64,000 nucleotides of DNA from Aquimonas voraii (GTDB lineage Bacteria; Pseudomonadota; Gammaproteobacteria; Xanthomonadales; Xanthomonadaceae): the NCBI RefSeq assembly GCF_900101825.1, contig NZ_FNAG01000011.1, positions 45,075 through 109,074 of the forward strand, written 5' to 3'. Under the pieces are notes generated by a model. That model did not search any database, was not told the DNA's origin, and was given only the letters and a program-made list of their open reading frames with translations. A program made the translations under genes and the position numbers. Position 1 is the first letter of the stretch; every line of letters starts with the position of its first letter. This document shows positions 33,700 through 42,604 of this stretch, in pieces.

Positions 33700-34082
33700 T
33701 TCCTTGTGCCCTTGCTCGAACCCTGCTCGCTGCGCTCCAGCAGCGCGCGCAGTGCGGCACGGTCCTCTTCGCTCAAGCCCTGTTCTGCCTGGAAGTGCGC
33801 GACCAGGGGCGCGAGCCTTCCACCGAACAGGCGATCAAGCAGGCTGCTGCTCTGCTGGCGGACCCATTCTTCGCGCGTCAGCACCGGCGCGTACAGATAG
33901 CGCCGGCCGTCGCGTTCTGCGCTGATCGCCCTCTTCTTGAGCAGGCGATTCAGTAGGGTCTTGATGGTCGCCTCTTGCCACTCCTGCTCTCCGGCCAGCG
34001 CCGCGACCACCTCTTCGGCGCTGCGCGGACTGCTCGCCCACAGCACCTCCATCACCACCGACTCCGCCTCACTGATCTGCAT
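33696..34082 (-). CDS. BlaI/MecI/CopY-family transcriptional repressor
   Basis: The protein has 128 residues from ATG 34082 (Met-Gln-Ile-Ser-Glu-Ala-Glu). The N-terminal winged helix has Glu-Ala-Glu-Ser-Val-Val-Met-Glu-Val-Leu-Trp and Ala-Thr-Ile-Lys-Thr-Leu-Leu-Asn-Arg-Leu. A C-terminal helical region gives dimerisation. It represses its own operon and is relieved by the partner M56 peptidase. Two matching palindromes directly upstream (34088-34125) are its probable operators. Confidence 0.9.
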   Translation of the reverse strand: MQISEAESVVMEVLWASSPRSAEEVVAALAGEQEWQEATIKTLLNRLLKKRAISAERDGRRYLYAPVLTREEWVRQQSSSLLDRLFGGRLAPLVAHFQAEQGLSEEDRAALRALLERSEQGSSKGTRK

Positions 34083-34087
34083 TGCGT

Positions 34088-34125
34088 TTACTCTTGTAAT
34101 CGACAGTTGAAGATTACGCCTGTAA
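34088..34125. promoter_or_regulatory. Twin operators for the BlaI-type repressor
   Basis: Two palindromes, TTAC-N4-GTAA, lie at 34088-34099 and 34114-34125, with centres 26 bases apart and the first 5 bases from the start codon. Together they also form a larger dyad (GTTTAC-N4-GTAATC facing GATTAC-N4-GTAAAC). Spacing and location fit two repressor dimers on one DNA face. Confidence 0.75.
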
Positions 34126-34185
34126 ACGCTCAAGTCAAGCGGCTTGCGGGTGGGGCGAATCGATCGCGTGTGTGCAGGATCCGCG

Positions 34186-34207
34186 GGCGCGCCCTGCAGG
34201 GCGCGCC
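34186..34207. repeat. 22-base perfect palindrome
   Basis: GGCGCGCCC and GGGCGCGCC arms flank TGCA in the gap between the BlaI and response-regulator genes, both on the minus strand. It may be a processing or terminating hairpin; there is no T-run. Confidence 0.5.
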
Positions 34208-34240
34208 GCAGCGCTGAATTCTTCAACGCGGCCCCAACAA

Positions 34241-34274
34241 GACGAAAGGCGAGCCTCGCGGCCCGCCTTCCGTC
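34241..34274 (-). terminator. Hairpin after the response regulator
   Basis: GACG-AAAGGCG pairs with CGCCTT-CGTC around a GC-rich loop, 28 bases past the regulator's stop on the minus strand. Confidence 0.45.
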
Positions 34275-34301
34275 TTCCATCGTTCGGCGCAGCGTAGCGC
34301 G

Positions 34302-34823
34302 TCAGACCGCCGCGCGCAGGCCGAAGCCCGGATCGCCGCGCAGCGGCTCCGGGCGATGCGGCAGCAGGTCGGGGCCGAGCAGGCGGCCGATGCGCGAGAA
34401 CACCTCGTCGCGCGAGAAGGGCTTCTTCATGAAATCGTCGGCGCCGATGCGCTGCAGGTAGAACTGCTCGGTGGCCTGTTCGTTGCCGCTGATCATGATG
34501 ATCGGGATGTTGCGAGTGGCTTCGGAGCGGCGCAGGTGGCGCAGCGCCTCGAAGCCGCTCATGCCGGGCAGCACGATGTCGAGGAAGATGAGGTGCGGGC
34601 GCTCGGCTTCTGCGATTTCGATGCCGCGCTCGGCGTCATAGGCTTCGCGGGTGGCGAAGCCGTTCTGCTGCAGCATGCGGCGCAGGACCGTGACGATCGT
34701 GGTGCTGTCGTCGATGATCAGGAAGCGCGTGTCGGGCCGGGCCTGCTGGCGAGGACGCAGGCGGCGCTCGACCACCCTCTCCTCGCCGCCGAACAGGCGC
34801 TTGAACAATCCCACTCCACTCAT
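34302..34823 (-). CDS. Single-domain response regulator, PilH/CheY-like
   Basis: The protein has 173 residues. A basic N-terminal extension (1-32) precedes a receiver domain with Asp38-Asp39, phosphoacceptor Asp82 (Phe-Leu-Asp-Ile-Val-Leu-Pro-Gly) and Lys-Lys-Pro-Phe. There is no DNA-binding or enzyme domain, so it must act by protein contact, as the twitching-motility regulators PilG and PilH do. It is an orphan: no kinase or pil gene is nearby. Confidence 0.75.
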   Translation of the reverse strand: MSGVGLFKRLFGGEERVVERRLRPRQQARPDTRFLIIDDSTTIVTVLRRMLQQNGFATREAYDAERGIEIAEAERPHLIFLDIVLPGMSGFEALRHLRRSEATRNIPIIMISGNEQATEQFYLQRIGADDFMKKPFSRDEVFSRIGRLLGPDLLPHRPEPLRGDPGFGLRAAV

Positions 34824-34916
34824 GGCCCGCCCCTAACGAAACCCCGACGTGACGTAGATTGTCACGATTTGTGATTCAGTGACGCAAGGGGTAGGGCTGA
34901 GACAGTTTGTGACAAA

Positions 34917-34944
34917 GCCCCGCAAGTCTGAAAACTCGCGGGGC
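34917..34944 (-). terminator. Rho-independent terminator of rapA
   Basis: GCCCCGC and GCGGGGC pair with extra AG/CT contacts; on the minus strand the stem is followed by TTTGTC. It lies 23 bases past the rapA stop. Confidence 0.7.
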
Positions 34945-34966
34945 CGAAAGGCGCACTGCTTCTCAC

Positions 34967-37816
34967 TCAGCTCGGACGCAGCGAGACCACGTCGGGACTC
35001 AGCACCAGACGCAGAGCGTCGAGTCGCGGACGCGCCTGCGGCAAGGCGGTGAGCAGCTCGGCATGTTCGCGCTCCAGCGCTTCGAGCTCTTCCGGACGGA
35101 CCGCCGGATTGATCCTGGCCAGCCGCTTCAAGCGCGCGAGTTCGGCGCCCAGCAACTCCTCGGCCTGGCCGAGGGCGGTCTCGACGCGCTGCTCGGCCTG
35201 TGACTTCGCCAGCTTCTCGGCGGCGCCCAGCATGGGCGGCAGCAGGGTGGTCAGCAGCTTGCGCTGGCGCGACAGATCGATGGGGCGGTCGCCGGAACTG
35301 CGCAGGGCGCGCGCGCCGGGCACGTAGTCGAGCCGGGGCTGCAGGCGGGTGTCGACCACCACGGTCAGCGGCAGCGGCGGCAGGAAGCGGTCGACGTGCA
35401 GATCGGCCTCGGCCACGCATTCCAGCACGTAGACGGCCTCCAGCAGCAGGCTGCGCGGCGGCAGGCTGTCGTCGACCAGGGCCGCGGCGTTGCCGGTCTC
35501 AGAGGACAGCAGCAGTTCCTCGGCATTGAGCAGCATCGGATGGTCGGCGCGCAGGTAAAGCAGGTCATCGCGGGCCAGGGCGCGGGCGCGCGAGAACGTG
35601 GCCTGGCGGGCGCCGGCCTTCAACTCCTCGAAGGCATCGAGGGTGACGTACTCGGGATCGAGCAGGACGATCTCGTGGCCCTGCGGCTCATTGTGGATGC
35701 CGAACTGCTCCAGCAGGCGCAGCGGGTAGTCCTCGATGGTGGCGGCGATGTCGTCGAGCTTCAGCGCCTGCAGCAGGCGACCGTCGCTGGCGGCGCGCTG
35801 GCTGGAAAGCTCCAGCAGCCGGTCGCGGCCGCGGTGCACTTTGTCAGACAGCTCGGCGTGCACCGCGCGGGTTTCGGCGATCAGGGTCTCGACGCCGTTG
35901 TCGCTCGGGGTCTCGAACAGACTGAGCAGCTCGGGGCCGAAACGGCGCAGCAGCTCGCGACCGTCGGCGCAGACCTGGCGGAACGCGTCCAGGCCCTCGT
36001 CGTACCAGCGCAGCAGCAGGTCCTGCGGGCTGGCCTCGACGGCACAGGCGTGGATCTGCACGGCGCCCTGTTGACCGATGCGGTCGAGGCGGCCGATGCG
36101 CTGCTCCAGCATGTCCGGGTCCAGCGGCAGGTCCCACAGGATCAGGTGCTGGGCGAACTGGAAGTTGCGCCCTTCGGCGCCGACTTCCGAGGCGATCAAG
36201 AGGCGCGCGCCTTCGGGATCGGCGAAATAGGCCGCCGCGCGGTCGCGCTGCAGCAGGTTCATGTCTTCATGGAAGCGCGCCACCGGCAGGCCCGAGCGCA
36301 GGCGCAGGGCCTCGTCCAGCGCCTGCACCTTGGCCCGTGAGCGGCACAGCAGCAGGGCCTTGGCCGGCGCGATCGCCTCCAGCCGCTGCAGCAGCCATTC
36401 GAAACGCGGGTCGCGGGTGTAATCGTGCTCGGGTTCGTGGTGGCCGTGGGCGCCGGCATCCGCCAGGGCTTCGGCGCGCAGTCGCCCCTGCAGGGCCGGA
36501 TCTTCGCCGCTTTGGACGAGACGCTCGATATGGGGAACCCGCTCGGGAAAGCCGCCGACCGCGGCGCGCCGATTGCGGATCATCACCCGCCCGGTGCCGT
36601 GGCGATCGATCAGGGCTTCGATCAGTTTCCAGGCCGCGGCCTCGTCGCCGGCCTCGATCTTTGCAAGCGCCGCCGAAAGCGTCTGTGGCTCGTCGTGGAA
36701 GAGTTCTTCAAGCAGCGCGCGGCCAGGGGCATCGGGTGCACGCGCTTCCAGCAGGGCTTCGGTGACCTGCGACAGCGCGAGATGCCGGTCGGACTCGGCG
36801 ATGAAGGTGTCGAGGTCGGCATAGCGCGCGGGGTCGAGCAGGCGCAGGCGCGCGAAGTGGCCGCTGCGGCCGAGCTGCTCCGGCGTGGCCGTCAGCAGGA
36901 TCACGCCCGCCGTGGCCTGGGCCAGACTCTCGACCAGGCTGTACTCGCGGCTGGGCGCATCCGGCGCCCAGGAAAGATGATGGGCCTCGTCGACCACCAG
37001 CAGATCCCAGCCGGCTTCGAGCAGCTGCTGGGCGCGCTTGCGCGAATGCGCCAGCCAGCCGACCGAGGCGATCACGCACTGCTCGTCCTCGAAGGGGTTG
37101 CAGGTGGTGTCCACCTCGGTGATCGCTTCGCAGCGCTCCTCGTCGAACAGGGCGAAGCGCAGGTTGAAGCGGCGCAGCAGTTCGACGAACCACTGGTGCA
37201 CCAGGCTCTCGGGCGTCAGCACCAGGACGCGACGGGCGCGACCGGTGGCGAGCTGCTGGGCCAGGATCATGCCGGCCTCGATGGTCTTGCCGAGGCCGAC
37301 TTCATCGGCCAGCAGCAGGCGTGGCGTTCGTCGCTCGGCGGCCAGTTCGGCCACCTTCAACTGGTGTGGAATCAGGTCGATGCGCGCGCCCAGCACGCCC
37401 CAGCCGGGATGTCGGCGGGCTTCGGCGCGGCGGCGCAGGGCTTCCCGGCGCAGCTCGAAGGCCGGGCTGCGATCGACGCGGCCCGAGAGCAGGCGGGCGT
37501 CGGCCTGCGAGACCGGCTGCTCGGGGTCGAGCAGGCCCTCGTGGATCTGCTTGTCGCCGACGCCGTAAACGTACAGCCCATCGGCGACATCGACGCTCTC
37601 TACGGTGTATTCCACGCCTTCGGCGCGCAGGCGGTCGCCGACGCGGAAGTCGGCGCGCGACAGCGGGGCGGTGTCCATCGCGTACTGGCGGACCACGCCG
37701 CTGCCGGTGAAGACGATCTGCACGCTGCGGCCGATGAGGCGCATCACCGTGCCCAGGCCGAGCTCGGGCTCGGCGGTGGACAGCCAGCGCTGTCCGGGGA
37801 CGAAGGGAGAATTCAT
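34967..37816 (-). CDS. rapA: RNA polymerase-associated ATPase RapA
   Basis: The protein has 949 residues (E. coli 968) from ATG 37816. The N-terminal Tudor-like part begins Phe-Val-Pro-Gly-Gln-Arg-Trp. Walker A is Asp-Glu-Val-Gly-Leu-Gly-Lys-Thr at 171-178, the Walker B box Asp-Glu-Ala-His-His is near 275, and the second RecA lobe has Glu-Gln-Arg-Ile-Gly-Arg-Leu-Asp-Arg-Ile-Gly-Gln near 595. The spacer and RapA C-terminal domains follow. This Swi2/Snf2 translocase recycles stalled RNA polymerase. It is divergent from ppnN with a 297-base gap. Confidence 0.93.
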   Translation of the reverse strand: MNSPFVPGQRWLSTAEPELGLGTVMRLIGRSVQIVFTGSGVVRQYAMDTAPLSRADFRVGDRLRAEGVEYTVESVDVADGLYVYGVGDKQIHEGLLDPEQPVSQADARLLSGRVDRSPAFELRREALRRRAEARRHPGWGVLGARIDLIPHQLKVAELAAERRTPRLLLADEVGLGKTIEAGMILAQQLATGRARRVLVLTPESLVHQWFVELLRRFNLRFALFDEERCEAITEVDTTCNPFEDEQCVIASVGWLAHSRKRAQQLLEAGWDLLVVDEAHHLSWAPDAPSREYSLVESLAQATAGVILLTATPEQLGRSGHFARLRLLDPARYADLDTFIAESDRHLALSQVTEALLEARAPDAPGRALLEELFHDEPQTLSAALAKIEAGDEAAAWKLIEALIDRHGTGRVMIRNRRAAVGGFPERVPHIERLVQSGEDPALQGRLRAEALADAGAHGHHEPEHDYTRDPRFEWLLQRLEAIAPAKALLLCRSRAKVQALDEALRLRSGLPVARFHEDMNLLQRDRAAAYFADPEGARLLIASEVGAEGRNFQFAQHLILWDLPLDPDMLEQRIGRLDRIGQQGAVQIHACAVEASPQDLLLRWYDEGLDAFRQVCADGRELLRRFGPELLSLFETPSDNGVETLIAETRAVHAELSDKVHRGRDRLLELSSQRAASDGRLLQALKLDDIAATIEDYPLRLLEQFGIHNEPQGHEIVLLDPEYVTLDAFEELKAGARQATFSRARALARDDLLYLRADHPMLLNAEELLLSSETGNAAALVDDSLPPRSLLLEAVYVLECVAEADLHVDRFLPPLPLTVVVDTRLQPRLDYVPGARALRSSGDRPIDLSRQRKLLTTLLPPMLGAAEKLAKSQAEQRVETALGQAEELLGAELARLKRLARINPAVRPEELEALEREHAELLTALPQARPRLDALRLVLSPDVVSLRPS

Positions 37817-38113
37817 CCGCCCAATTCTACGCGTCAAGCAAGGCCGTCCAAAGTCGGGACCGGGCGGTCCCAGGGGGCGAGCTTCACCGCCGGGCCGGCC
37901 TGTGCGATGCTCCGCGACCGCCCGATGGGACCTGTCGTCCCAGGCGAGGGGCCGAAGGCCGCGCCAGCGTGAGCGCGGCCGGCCCGCGACACGCGCGGCG
38001 CCCAATGGCAGGGGCCGCAGCCGTCAGATTCCGCCTGCGGCGCGGTTCGACCGCGCCCGCGCCCCTCGACGGCCCTCACAAGAACAAACGACAAGGCCTT
38101 TCAGGAACCCCGC

Positions 38114-39478
38114 ATGTCTCCGATCACCGTCAACGCCCGCATTTCCCCGCGCGGCGGCCTCGATGTCCTCTCGCGCAGCGAAGTCAGCCGGCTGCGCGAC
38201 GCCTCCAAGGGCGGCCTGCACGAGCTGCTGCGGCGCTGCGCGCTGGCCGTGCTGACCTCCGGCAGCACCAGCGACGATCCGCGCGCCGCGCTTGAGCGCT
38301 ACCCGGACTTCGACATCGAAGTCCAGCAGCAGGACCGCGGCGTGCGCCTCGAGCTGCGCCATGCGCCCGCCCAGGCTTTCGTTGACGGCAAGATCATCGC
38401 CGGCGTCGCCGAGCTGCTGTTCGCCGTGGTGCGCGACATCGCCTACGTTTCCACCGAGATCAAGGAGTCCGGCCAGTTCAATCTGGACGACAGCCAGGAC
38501 ATCACGAATGCGGTGTTCGAGATCCTGCGCAACGCCCGCGTACTGAAGCCGAACGTCGAGCCCAACCTCGTCGTCTGCTGGGGCGGTCATTCGATCGCCC
38601 GTCACGAGTACGAGTACACCAAGCACGTGGGCTACGAGCTGGGCCTGCGCGACATCGACATCTGCACGGGCTGTGGCCCGGGCGCGATGAAGGGGCCGAT
38701 GAAGGGTGCGGCCGTGGGCCATGCCAAGCAGCGCCGCTACCAGAACCGCTACATCGGCATCACCGAGCCCGGCATCATCGCCGCCGAGTCGCCGAACCCG
38801 ATCGTCAACCACCTGGTGATCATGCCGGACATCGAGAAGCGCCTGGAGGCTTTCGTCCGCGTCGGCCACGGCATCATCGTGTTCCCGGGCGGCGTCGGCA
38901 CCGCCGAGGAAATCCTCTACCTGCTCGGCATCCTGCTGCATCCGGACAATGCCCACCTGCCGTTCCCGCTGGTGTTCACCGGGCCCAAGGAGTCGGCGGC
39001 CTACTTCGAGCAGATCGACCATTTCCTGCGGCTCACGCTGGGCGATGCTGCGGCCGAGCGCTACAAGATCATCGTGGACGATCCGCGCGAGGTCGCGCGC
39101 TACATGGAGCGCGGCCTGTCCAAAGTGCGCGAGCACCGGCTCGATACCAAGGACGCGTTCTTCTTCAACTGGGCGCTGAAGATCCAGCCGGAATTCCAGC
39201 ACCCTTTCGCCCCGACCCACGAGAACATGGCCAGCCTGAAGCTGCATCGCGACCAGCCTGTCCACGCGCTTGCTGCGGACCTGCGCCGCGCGTTCTCCGG
39301 CATCGTCGCCGGCAACGTCAAGGAAGAGGGCATGCGCGCGATCGAGGCCCATGGCCCCTACGTGATCGATGGCGAGCCGGAGATCATGCGTGCACTGGAC
39401 GCCCTGCTGCGTGCCTTCGTCGAGCAGCGGCGCATGAAGATGAGTGGGGACTACAAGCCCTGTTATCGCGTCGGCTGA
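38114..39478 (+). CDS. ppnN: Pyrimidine/purine nucleotide 5'-monophosphate nucleosidase
   Basis: The protein has 454 residues, the same length as E. coli PpnN (YgdH). The family-specific N-terminal domain (Ile-Ser-Pro-Arg-Gly-Gly-Leu-Asp-Val-Leu-Ser) is followed by the LOG-type core with Pro-Gly-Gly-Val-Gly-Thr-Ala-Glu-Glu near residue 259, the phosphoribohydrolase motif. It splits nucleoside monophosphates into base and ribose-5-phosphate for salvage; the E. coli enzyme is activated by (p)ppGpp. It is a single gene. Confidence 0.93.
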   Translation: MSPITVNARISPRGGLDVLSRSEVSRLRDASKGGLHELLRRCALAVLTSGSTSDDPRAALERYPDFDIEVQQQDRGVRLELRHAPAQAFVDGKIIAGVAELLFAVVRDIAYVSTEIKESGQFNLDDSQDITNAVFEILRNARVLKPNVEPNLVVCWGGHSIARHEYEYTKHVGYELGLRDIDICTGCGPGAMKGPMKGAAVGHAKQRRYQNRYIGITEPGIIAAESPNPIVNHLVIMPDIEKRLEAFVRVGHGIIVFPGGVGTAEEILYLLGILLHPDNAHLPFPLVFTGPKESAAYFEQIDHFLRLTLGDAAAERYKIIVDDPREVARYMERGLSKVREHRLDTKDAFFFNWALKIQPEFQHPFAPTHENMASLKLHRDQPVHALAADLRRAFSGIVAGNVKEEGMRAIEAHGPYVIDGEPEIMRALDALLRAFVEQRRMKMSGDYKPCYRVG

Positions 39479-39490
39479 CGCCGACGCGAC

Positions 39491-39698
39491 GGGATTGGGG
39501 AGTCGGGATTCGGGATTCGCAAGAGCGGCATCGGCTGGCGTGGCGAGACTCAAGACCGCGCTGGCGCGCAGATGGAGCGGGTCGCACCGGTTTTGTGTAT
39601 TGGGCAGCTGTCGCGGGCGGATCGATGGAGCGAGGCCGCAGCACTCGCCGCGACCGATCGCCCGTCGCACGAATCTCGAATCCCCAATCCCGAATCCC
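39491..39698. repeat. Inverted pair of GGGATT-rich repeats
   Basis: Arms at 39491-39520 and 39671-39698 are built from GGGATTGGGGA, CGGGATT and CGGGATTC modules in opposite orientation, about 150 bases apart. The stretch between has no gene. Such intergenic repeats are common in this bacterial group. Confidence 0.65.
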
Positions 39699-39712
39699 GC
39701 CGCAAAGCGGCA

Positions 39713-39997
39713 TCAGTCGCCGCGGATGATCCCCGGCCCCTTGCCCGCGGTCTTCTCGTACACGCCTTTGCCGATCTTGCGGTATTGGGTGAAGCCGGCC
39801 TCGCCGATCTTCTTTTCCTTCAGCAGGTGGGCGCCGCCGATGGCCAGCGCGGGCGCGCCGATCTGCTGCTGCACCGGCGCGCCGCACCTGGGGCAGTGCT
39901 CAAGCGGCGGCTCCGAGAGTTTCTGCAGCTGGTCGAAGCCCTCGCGGCAGTGCGCGCAGCCGGCCTCGCCGCTGGCGCGGTATTCGAAGATGGGCAT
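39713..39997 (-). CDS. FmdB-type zinc ribbon protein
   Basis: The protein has 94 residues from ATG 39997. The N-terminus has the family start Met-Pro-Ile-Phe-Glu-Tyr, with two Cys pairs (Cys-Ala-His-Cys near 14-17 and Cys-Pro-Arg-Cys near 35-38) that bind one zinc. The rest is basic and unstructured, ending Gly-Pro-Gly-Ile-Ile-Arg-Gly-Asp. The family is named after a putative regulator of formamidase genes, but its general role is unknown. Confidence 0.8.
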   Translation of the reverse strand: MPIFEYRASGEAGCAHCREGFDQLQKLSEPPLEHCPRCGAPVQQQIGAPALAIGGAHLLKEKKIGEAGFTQYRKIGKGVYEKTAGKGPGIIRGD

Positions 39998-40077
39998 GAC
40001 GGTCTCCGCAGGTCCGAAGGCCCGAAGGGTGGGGGCGGCGGCGTCGGCTGACAAGCGACGGGCTGCGCTGCGGGCAC

Positions 40078-40103
40078 AAAAAACCCCGCTCGATGGCGGG
40101 GTT
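40078..40103 (-). terminator. Rho-independent terminator of tRNA-Pro
   Basis: AACCCCGC and GCGGGGTT pair around a 6-base loop. On the minus strand the stem is followed by six T. It lies 23 bases past the tRNA 3' end. Confidence 0.85.
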
Positions 40104-40125
40104 GATTGATTCACGCTGGCGCGGA

Positions 40126-40202
40126 TGGTCGGGGAGACAGGATTTGAACCTGCGACTTCTACGTCCCGAACGTAGCGCTCTACCAGGCTGAGCTACACCC
40201 CG
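40126..40202 (-). tRNA. tRNA-Pro (anticodon CGG)
   Basis: 77 bases including an encoded CCA. The anticodon stem CTACG/CGTAG holds loop TTCGGGA. D stem GCTC/GAGC and T loop TTCAAAT are canonical. The acceptor stem has a T-T mismatch at pair 6-67. Confidence 0.95.
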
Positions 40203-40228
40203 ATCTTGGCACCGCGTGAGAGCCGCGC

Positions 40229-40257
40229 ATCATACGGGCCTCACGCGAGCTGCGCAA
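40229..40257 (-). promoter_or_regulatory. Promoter of tRNA-Pro
   Basis: On the minus strand TTGCGC (-35) and TATGAT (-10) are 17 bases apart, with the -10 ending 26 bases before the tRNA. Confidence 0.65.
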
Positions 40258-40337
40258 GATGCTCGTGAGGCGAGGGCACCAAACTGGTAGCCTTTACCGC
40301 TTCCAGCGGGGCCAACGACGACCCGCTGCACCGCCCT

Positions 40338-41747
40338 ATGGAGCCTGCCTTGATCAAGCCCCGCACCGTGCCCGGCGTACTGGAACTGCTGCCGCGCGAC
40401 CAGATCGCCTTCCAGCGCATGCTGGACATCATCCGCGACAACTATGAGCGCTTCGGCTTCCTGCCGGTGGAAACCCCGGTGATGGAGCTGTCCGAGGTGC
40501 TGCTGACCAAGTCCGGCGGCGAGACCGAGCGGCAGGTCTATTTCGTGCAGAGCACCGGAGCACTGGAGAAGGCCGAGGCCGGCCAGCTCCCCGAGCAGGC
40601 CCTGCGCTTTGATCTCACCGTGCCGCTGGCGCGCTATGTGGCCGAGCACGAGCACGAGCTGCACTTCCCCTTCCGCCGCTACCAGATCCAGCGCGTCTAC
40701 CGCGGCGAGCGCGCCCAGCGCGGCCGCTTCCGCGAGTTCTACCAGTGCGACATCGACGTGATCGGCAAGGATGCGCTGTCGGTGCGCTTCGATGCCGAGC
40801 TGCCGGCGGTGATCTACTCGGTCTTCAGCGATCTCGCGATCGGCGCCTTCACCATCCAGATCAACAACCGCAAGTTGATGCGCGGCTTCTTCGAGGGTCT
40901 GGGCGTCGCCGACCCCGAGCAGCAGGGCGCGGTGCTGCGCGAGGTCGACAAGCTCGACAAGCGCGGCCCGGACTACGTGCGCGAGACGCTGACCGGCGAG
41001 GGCTTCGGGCTCTCCGCGGATGCGGTCGGGAAGATCCTCGACTTTGTCGGCATCCGCTCGGCCGGCCACGCCGATGCGCTGGCCCAGCTCGATCGCCTCG
41101 GGCAGGGCAGTGAGACCTTCAACCAGGGCATCGCCGAGCTGCGCGAGGTGCTGGAGCTGGTGCGCGCCTTCGGCGTGCCTGAGGCCAACTACGCGATCAA
41201 CCTGTCGATCGCCCGCGGCCTCGACTACTACACCGGCACCGTCTACGAGACCACGCTCAACGACTACCCGCAGATCGGCTCCATCTGCTCCGGTGGTCGC
41301 TATGAAAACCTGGCCGGTCAGTACACCAAGTCGCATCTGCCAGGCGTTGGCATCTCGATCGGCGCCTCCCGCCTGTTCTGGCAGCTGCGCGAGGCCGGGT
41401 TGATCGAGTCGGCCGAGAGCAGCGTCGAGGTGCTGGTCGCGCAGATGGACGAAGTGCGGCTGCCCGAGTACCTGAAGCTCGCCTCGGAGCTGCGCCGCGC
41501 CGGCATCAATGCCGAGGTGCAGCTGGAGCCGCGCAAGGTCGCCAAGCAGTTCCAGTACGCCGATCGCGCCGGCATCCGTTTCGTGCTGCTGCTGGGCGAG
41601 GATGAGGCCGCGCGCGGCGTGGTCGCGGTCAAGGACATGCGCAAGCAGGAACAGTTCGAGGTGCCGCGCGAGGACCTGGTGCGAGCGCTGCGCGTGGAGC
41701 TGGAGCAGGCCCGCGCCATGGCCGGTCGCGGCAGTCACGGCGGCTGA
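40338..41747 (+). CDS. hisS: Histidine-tRNA ligase
   Basis: The protein has 469 residues from ATG 40338. It is a class II synthetase: motif 2 region ([16 protein letters not shown]), the HisRS-specific Ala-Arg-Gly-Leu-Asp-Tyr-Tyr-Thr-Gly near 291-299 and Ser-Gly-Gly-Arg-Tyr-Glu. A C-terminal anticodon domain completes it. It charges tRNA-His in the cytoplasm. It is longer than E. coli HisS (424), with an insertion near residues 190-260. Confidence 0.95.
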   Translation: MEPALIKPRTVPGVLELLPRDQIAFQRMLDIIRDNYERFGFLPVETPVMELSEVLLTKSGGETERQVYFVQSTGALEKAEAGQLPEQALRFDLTVPLARYVAEHEHELHFPFRRYQIQRVYRGERAQRGRFREFYQCDIDVIGKDALSVRFDAELPAVIYSVFSDLAIGAFTIQINNRKLMRGFFEGLGVADPEQQGAVLREVDKLDKRGPDYVRETLTGEGFGLSADAVGKILDFVGIRSAGHADALAQLDRLGQGSETFNQGIAELREVLELVRAFGVPEANYAINLSIARGLDYYTGTVYETTLNDYPQIGSICSGGRYENLAGQYTKSHLPGVGISIGASRLFWQLREAGLIESAESSVEVLVAQMDEVRLPEYLKLASELRRAGINAEVQLEPRKVAKQFQYADRAGIRFVLLLGEDEAARGVVAVKDMRKQEQFEVPREDLVRALRVELEQARAMAGRGSHGG

Positions 41748-41785
41748 GTCCGCCGCGGATCCATCCCCGCGCGAACGGGCCCGAC

Positions 41786-42388
41786 TCAGGCCAGGAATCC
41801 CGCCACCAGGTCCACCACCTCGGTCGACAGCAGGGCTGAGGCGGTGATCGTGGCGAGGCCCAGCCCCCAGGCGACGAGCTGCAGAGCACCATCGCGTTCG
41901 ACCAGCGCGAGCGCGTACAGCACCAGCAGCAGGCCGAAGGGGTAGTTGGTCAGTGGAATCGGCAGCGACAGCAGGATGCCCAGCAGGATCAGCTGGGCGC
42001 CGGTGAAGACGGTGGCCCAGAGCTGGGTCGCGAGCCCGTTCAGGCGCGGCTTGCAGAGGCGTTCGATCCGTTGCAGCACGCCGCCCATCTTGCTGTTGAA
42101 ACCCTGCAGGCGAGTTCGCGGCACGGTTCTTCCACGCCAGCGCTTGGGCAACCAGGGCTGGCGCCGGGCGAACAGCATCTGCAGACCCAGGACCGACACC
42201 AGGGGGCCGCTGATCGCGCCGACGCCGAAGGGCAGAGGCAGGAATGCCGGCATGATCGCCAGAAGCAGGGCTGCGCCGAAGGCGCGTCGGCCGAAGGCGG
42301 CAAGGAGGGCGTCGAAGCTCGGGTCGGCTTCGCCTGCGGCCAGTTCGCGCAGGATCTGGCTGGTGCTGGGGGCGCTGGAAGGCTGCAT
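41786..42388 (-). CDS. exoD: ExoD-family membrane protein
   Basis: The protein has 200 residues with about four to five membrane helices. It contains Ala-Ile-Met-Pro-Ala-Phe-Leu-Pro-Leu-Pro-Phe-Gly-Val-Gly, a strong ExoD signature, and Pro-Ile-Pro-Leu-Thr-Asn in a later loop. ExoD was found through effects on exopolysaccharide and alkali tolerance in rhizobia; its activity is unknown. It is convergent with hisS. Confidence 0.8.
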   Translation of the reverse strand: MQPSSAPSTSQILRELAAGEADPSFDALLAAFGRRAFGAALLLAIMPAFLPLPFGVGAISGPLVSVLGLQMLFARRQPWLPKRWRGRTVPRTRLQGFNSKMGGVLQRIERLCKPRLNGLATQLWATVFTGAQLILLGILLSLPIPLTNYPFGLLLVLYALALVERDGALQLVAWGLGLATITASALLSTEVVDLVAGFLA

Positions 42389-42604
42389 GGGACCTCGGGC
42401 TGGCGAGCGCGCACTTTACCGGGCCGTGGCGGGCGCGTCGTTCCGTCTGTTGCTCGGAAACTTGGAGTCGCCCGCGTGTGCGCTGTCTGAACGCCCGCGG
42501 CCTTGCCGCGCTTGCCTGCGCTTTCCTGTTGTAACGTGACGCGCCGACGCCGAGTGCGTCCCCCTCGAGGATCCGGTCTGCCGCGCAGGCCCCAAGGAGT
42601 GCAG

